Shown in pieces: positions 43,049 to 44,991 of a stretch of 44,991 nt of DNA. The DNA comes from Alphaproteobacteria bacterium (GTDB taxonomy: Bacteria > Pseudomonadota > Alphaproteobacteria > SHVW01). Position 1 is the first letter of the stretch. Every line of letters begins with the position of its first letter. Location: NCBI GenBank assembly GCA_016869645.1, contig VGDO01000019.1, positions 1 to 44,991 on the forward strand. Direction: 5' to 3'. The notes beneath the pieces are model-generated. The model had not been told where the DNA came from. It searched no databases and saw only the letters and a program-made list of their open reading frames with translations. The position numbers and the translations under genes are program-made.

Positions 43049-43942
43049 TCAGGATTGAACCGGCAGCCGAAGCTCCTTCCAGCCGCGCGAATAGTAGGTC
43101 TCGATGAAGTACTGTCCGATGGACAGGACAGACACCAGGATCAGGTACCAGAGCGCCGCCACGATGAGCAGGGGTATCGTCTCGAAGGTGGTCGTATAGA
43201 TGGTTTCCACCGAATGCATGAGTTCGTGCACGGAGACGATACTCGCCAGCGACGTGAACTTGAGCATGCCGATCACCTGGTTGCCGGTCGGCGGGACGAT
43301 GGCCTTCATTGCCTGGGGCAAGACAATGACCCAGAATCTCTGCATCGGCCGATAGCCGAGGGCCTTGGACGCATCGGCCTGGCCGGGATCGACGGAGAGA
43401 ATGCCGGCGCGAACGATCTCGGACATGTAGGCGCCTTCGTTGAGGCTAAAACCCAACAGAGCCGCGCCATAGGCGGAGATCGCGACAGTGGCCGAAATCG
43501 AATACAACTTCGGACCGTCGAACGGGATGCCGAAGCTGATGACGGGAAACAGCGCCGCCAAGTTGTACCAGAACACCAGCTGCACCAAGACCGGCGTACC
43601 GCGGAAGAACCACAGATAGGCATTGGCGCACACGACCAGAATGGCGCTCCCGGACAGCCGCATCAGTGCAACGATGATTCCCAGCACTGAACCGATGACC
43701 ATGACGAGAAACGTCAGCTCGCACGTCATCATCACGCCACGCAGGACGCGCCGGTCGAACATATACTTTCCGACGATCGGCCACTGAAAGCCTGGATTGG
43801 TGAGCACCTGGTAAACGATCCAGGCGACAAATACGAAGACGGCGGCAACGCCGAGCCAACGGCCATAGTGCGATCGGGGAATGACGCTCAGTGACCCGGG
43901 TCCGGCGAGGACGCCGGCGCGGCTCATCGAATCGACCGACAT
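43049..43942 (-). CDS. Polar amino-acid ABC transporter permease (HisMQ/GlnP type)
   Basis: 297-residue inner-membrane permease. Seen: about five to six membrane segments (GVAAVFVFVAWIVYQVLT first), the family stretch LRGVMMTCELTFLVMVIGSV, LWFFRGTPVLVQLVFWYNLA, and the coupling loop EIVRAGILSVDPGQADASKALG. It should pair with the binding protein at 44084 and an ATPase not in this window. The start MSVDSMSRAG at 43942 was chosen over an upstream extension without family sequence. It is convergent with the dipeptidase gene. Confidence 0.92.
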   Translation of the reverse strand: MSVDSMSRAGVLAGPGSLSVIPRSHYGRWLGVAAVFVFVAWIVYQVLTNPGFQWPIVGKYMFDRRVLRGVMMTCELTFLVMVIGSVLGIIVALMRLSGSAILVVCANAYLWFFRGTPVLVQLVFWYNLAALFPVISFGIPFDGPKLYSISATVAISAYGAALLGFSLNEGAYMSEIVRAGILSVDPGQADASKALGYRPMQRFWVIVLPQAMKAIVPPTGNQVIGMLKFTSLASIVSVHELMHSVETIYTTTFETIPLLIVAALWYLILVSVLSIGQYFIETYYSRGWKELRLPVQS

Positions 43943-44083
43943 GATGCCTCCGTTTCCGTTGACAGACGAGGCGGCGGGGCGGGCGATCCGGACAGGACGA
44001 CCGCCGCGCCTCCGCACACCCCAGTCACGGGTCAAGCCCGAACGCCGCGCTCGCCGCGCCGGCGTCCGGGCCGCCTGGACCGC

Positions 44084-44800
44084 TCAGGCATCCGGCGGAT
44101 TGCGGACCTCTTCGATCGTCATTGCGCCGTTTTCGACACCGTACTTCTGCAGGATCTTCAGGTATGAGCCATCCTTGATCGCGTCTTCCATCGCCAGCCG
44201 AAGCGCCAGATAGAGCTTGTCGTTGCCCTTGTTGACGACGATACCGCCGATGGTGCTGGTACCCCGCAACGTACTGACCGCCATCTGCAGCGCGTCGTTG
44301 TGCTTGGCGACGTGCGAGCCCGTGGCATAGCTGGACATGAAGCCGTCGGCCCGGCCGTGGCTCACCGCCAAATAGGTGTCGGCGCTGTTGGGGTAGAAGC
44401 TCATCGCGATTTCCTTCTTGCCCTCCTTGACGCAGTTCTCGGACATCTTCTGCACAATGACAATCTGGTTGCTGCCCTGGGTCAGAGCGAGGCTTCGACC
44501 GCACAGATTGTTGACATCCACGTCGCCTCTGCCTTTGCGCACGAGCAAACCCGTGACGCTTCGGAAGTAGACGATGAAATCGACAACCTTCACGCGATCG
44601 GCATTGCGTGCCAGCTGGTTTGCCGCCACGTCGAAGCGACCGCTGGTGACGCCGGGAATGAGCGCGGGAAACTTCACGTCGGTGATCTCGAGCTTGAGCC
44701 CGAGCTTCTCCGACAGCAGAGTGAGCAGCTCGATGTCGATTCCGATTCCGGGGATGTCCCGCGCATTGTTGAAGTTTGCGGGACGGGCGTTGCCGATTGG
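44084..44800 (-). pseudogene. Polar amino-acid ABC binding-protein gene lacking its 5' end
   Basis: The frame reads family 3 binding-protein sequence from about PANFNNARDIPGIGIDIELL through LKLEITDVKFPALIPGVTSG, GRFDVAANQLARNADRV, DYIVYFRS-like and LRLAMEDAIKDGSYLKILQKYG to the stop at 44084. There is no signal peptide and no start codon at the beginning of the homologous part (the frame is open up to a TGA at 44828). About 45-50 residues, including the signal peptide and the usual LRVGT strand, are missing. Where they should be lies the end of an IS256-like transposase gene. An internal GTG at 44677 could only give a shorter cytoplasmic protein. Probably non-functional. Confidence 0.72.
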
Positions 44801-44805
44801 CGATG

Positions 44806-44991
44806 CTATGCTGCTTGCCGGTGTTCCTCAAGCCTGTCTCGGATCGTTTGCTTGGCCTGATGGGCAGCCAGGGCGGCTCTGAGCGTCGGCAGGTGCTTGT
44901 GCGCCTTGAGGCGTCGGAAGCCCTTGGCGGCTTCCATCATGCCGGCGGCGGTCCAGCGCAGCGCCATATCGGTATTTCGCCACCGCTTCAC
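44806..44991 (-). mobile_element. IS256-like (mutator-type) transposase, C-terminal part
   Basis: The last 61 residues of a protein that continues beyond the window edge: MKRWRNTDMALRWTAAGMME then AAKGFRRLKAHKHLPTLRAA, ending EEHRQAA and TAG. This matches my memory of IS256-family transposase C-termini (KRW, ALRWTAA and FRRLK motifs). Only a few bases separate its stop from binding-protein homology, less than the terminal inverted repeat of an intact IS would need. The element is therefore probably truncated or fused to the gene it broke. Confidence 0.65.

Overview
The window is high-GC, gene-dense bacterial DNA. Gene content (corrinoid-type MttB homologues, heterotetrameric sarcosine oxidase, a GlxA/GbdR-type regulator, CHASE and MHYT histidine kinases, many 2-oxoglutarate and enolase-superfamily enzymes) fits a soil or freshwater alphaproteobacterium, possibly Rhodospirillales or Hyphomicrobiales. 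This is inferred from protein character; no rRNA or other taxonomic marker is present.

Layout. 0.1-5.3 kb (minus strand): CHASE-PAS histidine kinase, enolase-superfamily enzyme, first MttB-like methyltransferase. 5.5-6.1 kb: a ccdAB toxin-antitoxin pair. 6.3-15.4 kb (plus): Tat-exported peptide-type substrate-binding protein, 2-oxoglutarate/Fe(II) oxygenase, second enolase-superfamily enzyme, 3-hydroxyisobutyrate-dehydrogenase-like enzyme, gamma-butyrobetaine-hydroxylase-like dioxygenase, cupin, SAM methyltransferase and a GFA protein. 15.7-19.9 kb (minus): Dpp/Opp-type permeases and a fused double ATPase, the probable partners of the binding protein. 20.1-25.6 kb: an MFS carrier, a HupE/UreJ-like protein and two tandem MFS paralogues. 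26.1-28.2 kb (minus): second GFA protein and second MttB-like enzyme, divergent from a GbdR-like regulator at 28.3 kb. 29.3-30.6 kb: higBA and ogt. 30.7-35.9 kb: soxBDAG. 36-45 kb: MBL hydrolase, MHYT histidine kinase, GNAT, HrpB helicase, M19 dipeptidase, a polar amino-acid ABC permease, and a binding-protein gene whose 5' end is missing next to the tail of an IS256-like transposase.

How the genes may work together: the common theme is uptake and stepwise demethylation or oxidation of N-methylated compounds (carnitine, butyrobetaine, glycine betaine, sarcosine). Peptide-type ABC uptake, butyrobetaine-type hydroxylation, MttB-type demethylation and sarcosine oxidase could form one catabolic region under the GbdR-like regulator. 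Substrates are inferred, and no corrinoid protein or one-carbon folate genes are in the window.

Between genes the window is rich in small repeated DNA: a 23-bp REP-like unit (array at 25.66-26.02 kb plus one copy at 15.5 kb), two oppositely oriented ~220-bp palindromic elements flanking the cupin/methyltransferase pair, a CTCTCCCC-type hairpin family, and a GGGGACATTCATC element between long direct repeats. Two toxin-gene stumps (HepT/DUF86 and RelE/ParE) end at or beside copies of the 23-bp unit. This is the most unusual pattern I see here.
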